A DNA stretch of 5,716 bases from UBA525 sp964589765 (GCA_964589765.1 CAZPUM010000043.1:1-5716); one strand, 5' to 3'. Positions 1 to 5,282 are shown, counted from the first letter of the stretch. Notes: a model not told the origin generated them from the letters alone. A program made the numbers and translations.

Positions 1-1138
1 GAATCGCATCAAGGTTGTTCTTCTGATGCAGCTTAATCTCTTCCTTCTCTTCATCCGATTTCCCAACAAACGGGTCTGCCAGCTCTTCGTAAGTAACCAC
101 ACGAATGTTTGAGAGATATTGGTTTAAAATTTCAATGAATGACTCCTTTTTCTTTCCAAGTATCACAATCCCCTGAAGTATACGCATCTCGCTTTTTTGA
201 CTCTCCATATAATTAATTGCCTGCGACAAAGCCTTTCCTACTGCTGCTGTGATGGCGGGCTTGTTACGATACTTTGTAATGACTTTGTCCCGTGGAACTT
301 TCATTTCTATTATCACATCGCTCTTGATACCCATGTATTCTTGTGATGTGTATATATCAACATTCCCCGTATTAGTTTTGGACTCTCTTTCGATTTCATC
401 CAACCGTAAATAGGTAAAGTCAAGTATCCACAAATTTTCGTGGAGATATTTGGACAAGGCAGTTTCCTTCACCGAATCATCTTCTATCATTTGTTTGAAC
501 TTGTCGAGCTTTTCTTGGTAGTCTCGGTAATTATGGATGAATTTGTTCTCAAACAAAATGCTTACTCGCTCTCTGAATGCCTCAAATTTTTCTATAGTAT
601 CTAAATTCAATCCTGCTAAGTGGTCAAGTAAATCTTCCTGCGTCAGATGAATGTGTGTCTTTTTTGGTTCCTTAGAAGCGAGCCAATTATTGATTATCTC
701 CTCTTCATCCCGAGTAAGTTTGTTCAAATAAAGCCGAATTCGCTTCTCCTGATTTCTAAATGAGCTAATGAACGTCTTGTATGAGTTGATATTGATTGCA
801 AGAACTTCATAATCACCTATTCTCTTACGCAGAAAATTCCTTCCCAATTTATTAGAGACGATTAAGAACTTGACATCATCGGATATAAGCTCAAAAAGGC
901 GTTTATGCGCACCAAGGATTGAAGGTCCTGTTTTTTCTGGAGTGAAATCTACAAACACAAGTCCAAATGTGGCTTTGCTAACCCAGGCAGTTCCCAATCG
1001 AACATTAAATTCGAGCTCTAACAAACTGAGAACTTCATTGAGTTCTCTTTCTGCATATCTTTTCATGTATTTGAGCTTTGTTGATGCAGAATAGTCTTGT
1101 AAGTCGCTATATTTACCCTCGTGAAAATAGTATTTCAT
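1..1138 (-). CDS. Shedu-family (SduA/DUF4263) anti-phage nuclease, 3' end beyond the window
   Basis: The minus strand is open without a stop from the ATG at 1138 to the window edge, giving 379 residues with the C-terminus missing. Residues about 220-355 match the DUF4263/Shedu domain: a helix with ALSKYLHENLWIL (227-239), a PD-(D/E)XK-type core with D261 followed by SDVIIEMK (E278-x-K280), then a helix with Q306 and Y310, then strands IVILG (324-328) and RVVTYEEL (346-353), which resembles the usual family ending. Known Shedu proteins are single-gene anti-phage systems with a nuclease domain and very diverse N-terminal halves. Residues 1-165 here match nothing I recognise; 165-220 looks helical. 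The start is the first ATG after an in-frame stop near 1214; a TTG directly before it is possible. It lies downstream of a tRNA-linked integrase on the same strand, so it is probably cargo of that element. The family call is fairly sure; the defence role is inferred. Confidence 0.82.
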   Translation of the reverse strand, partial: MKYYFHEGKYSDLQDYSASTKLKYMKRYAERELNEVLSLLELEFNVRLGTAWVSKATFGLVFVDFTPEKTGPSILGAHKRLFELISDDVKFLIVSNKLGRNFLRKRIGDYEVLAININSYKTFISSFRNQEKRIRLYLNKLTRDEEEIINNWLASKEPKKTHIHLTQEDLLDHLAGLNLDTIEKFEAFRERVSILFENKFIHNYRDYQEKLDKFKQMIEDDSVKETALSKYLHENLWILDFTYLRLDEIERESKTNTGNVDIYTSQEYMGIKSDVIIEMKVPRDKVITKYRNKPAITAAVGKALSQAINYMESQKSEMRILQGIVILGKKKESFIEILNQYLSNIRVVTYEELADPFVGKSDEEKEEIKLHQKNNLDAI

Positions 1139-1195
1139 CAAGGCAACCCTATAGTGTTTTTTGATGGCACCACAGAAGGCGGAAAGGAAATTTTC

Positions 1196-1203
1196 TATAT
1201 AAA
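1196..1203 (-). promoter_or_regulatory. TATA-like box for the Shedu-family gene
   Basis: The minus strand reads TTTATATA here, a good archaeal TATA box. Initiation about 26 bases downstream would fall near 1173, leaving a leader of about 35 bases before the ATG at 1138. The gene thus probably has its own promoter rather than depending on readthrough from the integrase. No in-frame start lies at the predicted initiation point, so unlike other genes in the window it would not be leaderless. Confidence 0.5.
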
Positions 1204-1247
1204 GGGTATGTTAAGCGCCCAGACGCTGTGTTCCTTTGGGTGAATGC

Positions 1248-1274
1248 GAGGGTTGTGACAACAAATCAACCCTC
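1248..1274. repeat. Inverted repeat over the integrase stop codon
   Basis: GAGGGTTG (1248-1255) and CAACCCTC (1267-1274) form a perfect 8-bp stem with an 11-base loop. A second overlapping palindrome, GTTGTGACAAC (1252-1262), uses part of the same bases. The integrase stop codon (1266-1268) lies in the right arm. No T-run follows on the minus strand, so it is not a standard terminator. It could be an RNA hairpin at the integrase mRNA end or a protein binding site between the two element genes. Confidence 0.55.
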
Positions 1275-2456
1275 TCTTCGTTTCTCTTTCTGAATGAGTC
1301 TCCTCACTTCTCGGATATCTTCCTCCATGAACCGCTGCATCTGTTCTTCCAGCATGATGAGTCTCTGTCTCAAATCCTCATTCTCTCGGGCAAGCTTCTG
1401 AGTGTTTTCTGCATGGACAACCTCAACTACTCGTTCCTGTGCCAGTCCAAGCCTGTCGATATGCCTCTGTGGTGCTCTACTGCTGGTTGCCCAGCCAAAC
1501 CTGTAACAGAGAGCATACTGGTTGAGGTGCCTTGCCCAGTAAGTAGCAGAGGAGTGCCTAAGACCATGTGGTGTTAGGGGCTTGCTGATAGTCTGTCCAG
1601 CTCTCTTGACCATATTTTTGAGACTGCTATAGGACATCGGGAACAACTGCACCTGAGGGTCATCTGGGAGTGGATGAATTGCAAGCCATTCCCTCAATTC
1701 CTTCTCACAAAGAGGTAGTGCGATGGTCCGCTTCTTAGTCTTGCTATATTCGACTCTCACCTTGAAGGTCGGTTTCTTCTCCCCATTCCCTACATCTACT
1801 TTTTCCAAGGACAAGTGCTGTAAGCGGATGTTTGCCAGTTCGTTAGCCCGCACCCCGCTGTCGAAGAGAAACATGATGGCTGCCTTGTTCCTTAACAGTA
1901 ATTCTGGTGTCGTGCTGGTGATACGCTTCACCATAGCTTGTATTTGCTCTTCGGAGAGGCAGGCATAATCTTTTGGCTCGTGGTAGGTCTCTATGAAACC
2001 AGTCATTTCACGAAACCTTTCCGAGTTCTCGCCGTGAAGCCATTTCAGAAACTTGATGATGATTTTCTTGATGACTTTCTGGGTTTCATCAGCGTATGGC
2101 TTGCCGTTCTTCTTGGTGTATCTGCCTTCTTCGAGGTCCAGTATGAAGTTCTCCAGCTCCCTCTGCGTGATTTCATCCAGTGGCTTTCGGTGGTATTCAT
2201 CAAGCTTTTTCAGGTCCTGGATATACTTGATTTGCCGAGGCTTTCCAACTTTCTTCCTGGGGCAGCCTGTGAACGTCTTTCCTTTCCTTGCGTCATCAAC
2301 AAAGTTGCCGATGAGTTCCTTGTTCTTGTCCAGAAGTGGGACTTCCTTGTCGTCAACAGTGACCTTGGTTTTTTCTATCTGCTCGAAGATGTCACATTCG
2401 TGCATCCACCGATACTTCGGGTCGATGATTTCTCCTTCTGGGTGCACTTTCACCAT
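1266..2456 (-). CDS. Archaeal-type tyrosine recombinase/integrase with His at the nucleophile position
   Basis: This 396-residue protein is a phage-type integrase, which cuts and rejoins DNA at attachment sites. Residues about 70-150 resemble the helical core-binding domain. The catalytic domain (about 165-345) shows R203 (GVRANEL), a beta-hairpin lysine (K239 in YSKTKKR), H297-G-L-R300-H301, and G321-W322. The nucleophilic Tyr should lie about ten residues after that Trp, in the PQRYIDR-like motif of archaeal integrases; here the motif reads PQRHIDR, so H332 (codon CAT at 1463-1461) replaces Tyr. No other Tyr lies nearby on the C-terminal side. Residues about 350-392 form a charged probable coiled coil. 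The start at 2456 is supported by a TATA-like box 27 bases upstream (leaderless). The gene begins 86 bases past the 3' end of tRNA-Gln and reads the same way, typical of tRNA-targeted elements. It is otherwise intact, but recombinase activity is doubtful. Confidence 0.93.
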   Translation of the reverse strand: MVKVHPEGEIIDPKYRWMHECDIFEQIEKTKVTVDDKEVPLLDKNKELIGNFVDDARKGKTFTGCPRKKVGKPRQIKYIQDLKKLDEYHRKPLDEITQRELENFILDLEEGRYTKKNGKPYADETQKVIKKIIIKFLKWLHGENSERFREMTGFIETYHEPKDYACLSEEQIQAMVKRITSTTPELLLRNKAAIMFLFDSGVRANELANIRLQHLSLEKVDVGNGEKKPTFKVRVEYSKTKKRTIALPLCEKELREWLAIHPLPDDPQVQLFPMSYSSLKNMVKRAGQTISKPLTPHGLRHSSATYWARHLNQYALCYRFGWATSSRAPQRHIDRLGLAQERVVEVVHAENTQKLARENEDLRQRLIMLEEQMQRFMEEDIREVRRLIQKEKRREG

Positions 2457-2479
2457 ATAATTTCCAGTGCCATCAAATT

Positions 2480-2487
2480 CTTTTAAG
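2480..2487 (-). promoter_or_regulatory. TATA-like box for the integrase gene
   Basis: The minus strand reads CTTAAAAG, centred about 27 bases before the ATG at 2456. This spacing puts the expected archaeal transcription start on the start codon itself, giving a leaderless mRNA. No ribosome binding site is visible before the ATG. Confidence 0.55.
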
Positions 2488-2542
2488 GGAGCCTTCGATT
2501 TTTGGTAACAATTTAGCCCTCTTTTGGTCCGAGGTAGAAATA

Positions 2543-2567
2543 TAGCCCCGCGCGGATTCGAACCGCG
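2543..2567 (-). other. Probable chromosomal attachment site (tRNA-Gln 3' end)
   Basis: The T-arm and acceptor 3' strand of tRNA-Gln face the integrase gene. Archaeal and bacterial tyrosine recombinases commonly use tRNA 3' ends as attachment sites, and the element then lies on the integrase side, here to the left. The tRNA is intact, as expected if the element restored its 3' end. I saw no second copy of this segment in the window, so the far junction would be beyond the left edge. The exact core is not determinable here. Confidence 0.45.
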
Positions 2568-2615
2568 GTCCCGAGATCCAGAGTCTCGGATGATTGGCCA
2601 CTACACTACGGGGCT
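2543..2615 (-). tRNA. tRNA-Gln (anticodon CUG)
   Basis: The 73 bases fold as a full cloverleaf. The acceptor stem has seven pairs from A1-T72 to G7-C66 with discriminator A at 2543. T8 and A14 are conserved. The anticodon stem CGAGA/TCTCG closes the loop CTCTGGA, with anticodon CTG at 2581-2579, which reads glutamine CAG codons. The T-arm is CGCGG-TTCGAAT-CCGCG. No CCA is encoded, so it is added after transcription. No intron is seen. The body resembles archaeal tRNA-Gln. The gene marks the border between the integrase region on the left and probable chromosome on the right. Confidence 0.96.
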
Positions 2616-2640
2616 GTCTGTCGTCAGTGCTACTGAATCG

Positions 2641-2648
2641 TTTTTAAA
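2641..2648 (-). promoter_or_regulatory. TATA-like box for tRNA-Gln
   Basis: The minus strand reads TTTAAAAA, preceded by the purine-rich GGGAAACC that could serve as a TFB recognition element. Its centre is about 30 bases upstream of the mature tRNA 5' end at 2615, so transcription would begin a few bases before the tRNA. Confidence 0.6.
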
Positions 2649-2667
2649 GGTTTCCCGAAGTAGTAGA

Positions 2668-2675
2668 CTTAAAAA
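2668..2675 (+). promoter_or_regulatory. TATA-like box for the 115-residue protein gene
   Basis: CTTAAAAA is centred 26 bases before the ATG at 2697, so the predicted transcript starts at or next to the start codon (leaderless). It lies about 27 bases from the oppositely directed tRNA box, making a compact divergent promoter region. Confidence 0.55.
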
Positions 2676-2696
2676 TCAACAATCATTCCTAAAAGA

Positions 2697-3044
2697 ATGA
2701 CAACCGATTTTCAAAGACGCGGACAGGGTTACAACCATCCCTACATTGATTTAATGGGCATGCTTGATGACTTGGACCTAATTTTAGCACCAACTACAAA
2801 TGAAGAGTTAAAACACAATAACGAGATTGGCCTAAGAGCTGATAGAGAGTTCAGAGCGATAAGACCAGCAAAAGATAACCGTCCAAAACTGACAGTTATC
2901 GTTAATGAAATCACCCCTGAAAGATTTGTTGTAAACCTTCACTCAGAAGGTTATTTCAGACACACGCCCAGAGCAATTCATGGTTGCGATGTTGTAAAAC
3001 AGGTTCTGCAGTACATCGACGCTAGTAACAGGCATTTCAGCTGA
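2697..3044 (+). CDS. Hypothetical protein, 115 residues
   Basis: I do not recognise this protein. It is soluble, with no signal peptide or membrane segment. The N-terminal third is acidic with a probable helix (IDLMGMLDDLDLIL, 17-30). A basic stretch follows (about 47-63). Residues 64-85 look like two beta strands (KLTVIVNEI and RFVVNLHSEG), then a short loop with H89 and H95, then a C-terminal helix (DVVKQVLQYID, 98-108). This could be a small alpha/beta domain. A TATA-like box at leaderless spacing supports the ATG at 2697. It is the first gene on the chromosomal side of tRNA-Gln and converges on the next gene with a 2-base gap. Confidence 0.72.
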   Translation: MTTDFQRRGQGYNHPYIDLMGMLDDLDLILAPTTNEELKHNNEIGLRADREFRAIRPAKDNRPKLTVIVNEITPERFVVNLHSEGYFRHTPRAIHGCDVVKQVLQYIDASNRHFS

Positions 3045-3047
3045 AAT
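3034..3047. repeat. Perfect 14-bp palindrome at the junction of two converging genes
   Basis: ATTTCAGCTGAAAT reads the same on both strands. It covers the stop codon of the 115-residue gene (3042-3044) and touches the stop of the opposing lipoprotein gene (3049-3047). It has no loop and no adjacent T-run, so a hairpin in either RNA would be small. It may act in 3' end formation for both transcripts or be a coincidence of two stop contexts. Confidence 0.5.
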
Positions 3048-3445
3048 TACCACTCGTATCCTGCGTCTTCAGTACCTATTACATTTGACCCATCGTCAGG
3101 ATTTTGATTGTGCTTTCGCAGGTCATCAGAAATTCTATTGGCATCGTTTTTCATCTCATTTAAGAACTTTCTCGTGACCTCTCTTTCTTCAGGAAGTTGA
3201 TTTTCCCCAGTTATCACCCTCATTCCTTCAGCGGCCAGAAGAGCGGCTTGCGCTTCTGTTTTATCACTATGACGCGCATGATGGTAAATATTCTCATACA
3301 GTTGTTCAGGAGTTACTGAGACAGAATCCGGGGGGGTTCTTGAGCAGGCAGACCCCGAGAACATTATTGCAGCAACAACAATAGGAATTCCTAATTTTCG
3401 AGCCACACTTTTCAGTGGAAGTTTCCGTTTATACCAATCGAACAT
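3047..3445 (-). CDS. Probable lipoprotein or membrane-anchored protein, 132 residues
   Basis: The N-terminus is basic (YKRKLPLKSVARK, 5-17), followed by a hydrophobic stretch (about 19-30) and GSAC with C34. This resembles a signal peptide with a loose lipobox, although position -3 is Gly rather than the usual aliphatic residue. The mature part (35-132) is hydrophilic and largely helical: EQLYENIYHHARH (47-59), an Ala-rich helix (EAQAALLAAEGM, 64-75) and a charged helix (about 84-110), ending in an acidic tail. I do not recognise the family. A TATA-like box 26 bases before the ATG supports the start at 3445. A run of seven C in the coding strand (3336-3330), just after the anchor, is a spot where sequencing errors could hide. 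The role is unknown, probably outside the membrane. Confidence 0.72.
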   Translation of the reverse strand: MFDWYKRKLPLKSVARKLGIPIVVAAIMFSGSACSRTPPDSVSVTPEQLYENIYHHARHSDKTEAQAALLAAEGMRVITGENQLPEEREVTRKFLNEMKNDANRISDDLRKHNQNPDDGSNVIGTEDAGYEW

Positions 3446-3465
3446 ATTGAATCTGGTGCATGGAG

Positions 3466-3477
3466 AAATAAATAATT
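3466..3477 (-). promoter_or_regulatory. TATA-like element for the 132-residue lipoprotein gene
   Basis: The minus strand reads AATTATTTATTT, centred about 26 bases before the ATG at 3445, again consistent with a leaderless transcript. The sequence is A/T-rich overall, so the exact box is uncertain. Confidence 0.45.
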
Positions 3478-3530
3478 AACCATTACAAAATTGTTGTCAG
3501 ATTTAAGCTTGTAAAATCAGTAACAAGACA

Positions 3531-3538
3531 GTATATAC
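3531..3538 (+). promoter_or_regulatory. Possible TATA box for the PAP2 phosphatase gene
   Basis: GTATATAC lies in the 176-base divergent intergenic region. Initiation about 26 bases on would leave a leader of about 60 bases before the GTG at 3622. An alternative, CTAAATAT at 3603-3610, is only about 16 bases from the start codon and so too close. Short direct repeats ATCAGTAA (3516-3523 and 3556-3563) flank this box with starts exactly 40 bases apart and could be regulator sites. Confidence 0.35.
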
Positions 3539-3621
3539 TTCAAGTAGCATTTCACATCAGTAAGAATCAGTCCTAACATTACAAGCCACAACACTAACTA
3601 GTCTAAATATAGCCCAAAAAT

Positions 3622-4467
3622 GTGAAATGGGGCAGGAATATTATTGCTACAGGTCTAGCAACTTTGATTCTTTGCTCTTCTGCAAATGCTGAAACAAAAC
3701 ATGTTGAAACAAAACAGGTAACTGAAAAAAGCCTTGGCGAACAGTTTGAAAGAGAGTTTCAACTAAAAGAGCCCGAACGTGATTTACATATGCAGGCTCT
3801 CGAATATATGAACCACCATTTTGAAACACTTGAAATTGAAGATGACTTGAGAAGATTCGGAGACATAGCACAGTTCTCAACTGTTGCTTTATCATGGAGT
3901 TATGCTAACAACCATAAGGATAGACTTGAATGGTTGAAGTATGAAGCTGTTGTAACAGGAATAACCCAAGGCCTGAAAATCGCTGTTGGCAGACCAAGAC
4001 CCTCCGCAGAGGGGTATCCTTACACACTTGCAGGACAATCAAACAACTCATTTCCTTCAGGTCATACCTCCGCGTCTTTCAGCGGAGCATGGTACCTTTA
4101 CTTTAAATACGGTTTTGAGGAGGCTAAACTTCCTTTGGCACTAGCCACCATTACAGGAATCAGCAGATTAACAGAGAAAAGACATATCCTTTCAGATGAT
4201 TTTGTTTACTACGACCCACCCGCACACCACTGGGAAGATGTTGTTGCAGGGGCACTAATACCTTACTTTGTTGCTAAATGGATGGTTAAGCCAGGTGAGT
4301 TACCTGATAATCTGGATGAAACCTATGAGACAAAAAAGTTCAACTTTTTTCCTATTGTAGGAAAGAACAAAATTGGAATATCGATTAATCCAAACGGAAC
4401 AAACCACATCTATTCTGTGTTCGCCTCACAGGAAGGCGTTGGATTGGGGTACAGCACCCAATGGTAA
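3622..4467 (+). CDS. PAP2-family phosphatase with signal peptide
   Basis: This is a 281-residue member of the PAP2 (type 2 phosphatidic acid phosphatase) superfamily, which removes phosphate from lipid or other phosphoesters through a His phospho-enzyme. Motif C1 is K119-x6-R126-P127, C2 is P145-S146-G147-H148, and C3 starts at S181-R182. C3 is unusual: SR-x5-H188-x3-D192 fits formally, but the canonical-looking helix HHWEDVVAGAL begins only at 202, as if about 14 residues were inserted. Residues 1-23 form a signal peptide ending in ANA. The mature N-terminus has a small repeat (ETKHVETKQV, 24-33). Hydrophobic segments lie around 83-95, 150-162, 170-181 and 207-220. The tail (240-281) looks beta-rich, as in some bacterial secreted or outer-membrane relatives. 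Translation starts at GTG 3622, because the ATG at 3620 runs straight into TGA. The substrate cannot be told. Confidence 0.9.
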   Translation: MKWGRNIIATGLATLILCSSANAETKHVETKQVTEKSLGEQFEREFQLKEPERDLHMQALEYMNHHFETLEIEDDLRRFGDIAQFSTVALSWSYANNHKDRLEWLKYEAVVTGITQGLKIAVGRPRPSAEGYPYTLAGQSNNSFPSGHTSASFSGAWYLYFKYGFEEAKLPLALATITGISRLTEKRHILSDDFVYYDPPAHHWEDVVAGALIPYFVAKWMVKPGELPDNLDETYETKKFNFFPIVGKNKIGISINPNGTNHIYSVFASQEGVGLGYSTQW

Positions 4468-4473
4468 AAAAAA
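4466..4473 (-). terminator. Poly-T terminator of the 242-residue lipoprotein gene
   Basis: Downstream of the lipoprotein stop codon (4481-4479) the minus strand carries eight T in a row. Archaeal RNA polymerase commonly terminates at such T-runs without a hairpin. The run overlaps the last bases of the converging PAP2 gene. No matching T-run is seen on the plus strand for PAP2. Confidence 0.5.
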
Positions 4474-4478
4474 TAATC

Positions 4479-5207
4479 CTAGGTGTAAGCACCCAGGTCT
4501 AAACCATCCAGCATTTCACCGTAATCGGTTGGCTCAGCAGGAGGTTCAAAAGCACTGTCAGATACAGATGTTGAAAACTTTGTGGCTGTCATTTCAGACA
4601 TATAATCATCAATTTCAGATTTTATGTAAAGCGGAACAGCCTCTTTGCTCAGACAGTATTCAGTGGTTGAGTCAGGCATATTTATTACGAAACAAGCAGC
4701 AAGCTTACCTGCAATAGTTCGTGGGGTTGCCATTCGGACATTGACATCATCTTCAGATTCAATATCCTGTCTGAACTCGTCAGGGTTAAACGACGAGTCT
4801 TCCTGGCTATCCATCAGAAAGCACATCCACTCCCCATCCTTAGAACAGGTAATAATGGAGTTGTCAAGAAGTATTGTTCTAGATTCCGTTCCATCACCGG
4901 CGAAATCCATCCTCATCTTTGAACCCTTGACGTATTGTGTCATAACACCCGAAGTCTCTTCTGACATTACTTTAGTGGTCATCTCATACTCGACCATATA
5001 CTCAAGGTTTTTCTGAATGTCAAAGAGAGATGATAACTCATCAAGAGCACTTCCGGAGTTCTCTTCCGAACTTGGCTTCCCCTCAGGATTTTCTGTCAGC
5101 ATATCTGTGCCCTGCTCCCCATTTTGGACATCAGTACCGGAAGTTTCAGTACACGAAGCAAAAGCGAGTAAGCAGGCAATCATTAGTGTGAAAATTATCT
5201 GTTTCAT
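4479..5207 (-). CDS. Secreted lipoprotein, 242 residues, with two probable disulfides (LolA/LppX-like, tentative)
   Basis: I place the start at the ATG at 5207, not the longer in-frame ATG at 5255. From 5207 the protein opens with a standard signal peptide (MKQIIFTLMIACLLAFASC), and a TATA-like box lies 26 bases upstream; the extra 16 residues would spoil the signal. C19 is the likely lipid-modified Cys. Residues 20-55 form an acidic, Ser/Glu-rich linker. The rest looks like a beta-rich domain: EYMVEYEMTTKV (69-80), YVKGSKMRMDF (92-102), ITCSKDGEWMCFLM (119-132), IAGKLAACFVI (165-175), EYCLSKEAVPLYIKSE (183-198), then EMTATKFSTSVSDSAFEPP. The latter pattern is common in LolA/LppX-like lipid-carrier folds. 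Cysteines C121/C129 and C172/C185 sit as two close pairs, suggesting disulfides outside the cell. It probably binds a ligand at the membrane surface; the function is unproven. Confidence 0.8.
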   Translation of the reverse strand: MKQIIFTLMIACLLAFASCTETSGTDVQNGEQGTDMLTENPEGKPSSEENSGSALDELSSLFDIQKNLEYMVEYEMTTKVMSEETSGVMTQYVKGSKMRMDFAGDGTESRTILLDNSIITCSKDGEWMCFLMDSQEDSSFNPDEFRQDIESEDDVNVRMATPRTIAGKLAACFVINMPDSTTEYCLSKEAVPLYIKSEIDDYMSEMTATKFSTSVSDSAFEPPAEPTDYGEMLDGLDLGAYT

Positions 5208-5228
5208 AGCGATGCCATGAGATAGCAC

Positions 5229-5236
5229 ATAATATA
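5229..5236 (-). promoter_or_regulatory. TATA box for the 242-residue lipoprotein gene
   Basis: The minus strand reads TATATTAT, centred 26 bases before the ATG at 5207. This supports a leaderless transcript. The box lies inside the longer reading frame that starts at 5255, which argues against that upstream start. Confidence 0.6.
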
Positions 5237-5253
5237 CCTTTCCATTAACAACC

Positions 5254-5261
5254 ATTATGAA
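5254..5261 (+). promoter_or_regulatory. Weak TATA-like element for the VTT-domain gene
   Basis: ATTATGAA is centred about 26 bases before the GTG at 5283. It is a poor match but has the same spacing as the other boxes. The nearby TATTATAC is too close to the start codon to set a start at GTG. Confidence 0.3.
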
Positions 5262-5282
5262 TTAAACAGTATTATACAGACA

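Noticed and set aside
870..1094. Plus-strand open frame of 74 codons
   Set aside because: It lies wholly opposite the long Shedu-family frame, is low in recognisable structure and has no promoter.
1214..1227. Small inverted repeat AGCG/CGCT
   Set aside because: A 4-bp stem is expected by chance and nothing else supports it.
1236..2486. Several plus-strand frames opposite the integrase
   Set aside because: They are antisense shadows of a clear recombinase gene and encode Ser/Phe/Leu-rich nonsense.
1..2543. CRISPR array or toxin-antitoxin pair in the accessory side
   Set aside because: No regularly spaced repeats and no small paired genes are present; only the integrase and the Shedu-like gene are seen.
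2544..2614. tRNA read as 70-71 bases starting at G2614
   Set aside because: Placing T8 and A14 correctly and adding the A2615-T2544 pair gives the standard 73-base tRNA with discriminator A at 2543.
3330..3336. Run of seven G as a programmed frameshift site
   Set aside because: The frame is intact on both sides and no alternative product is evident; it is noted only as an error-prone spot.
5208..5255. Longer start for the lipoprotein at ATG 5255
   Set aside because: It would bury the signal peptide behind 16 residues, and the TATA-like box lies inside it.
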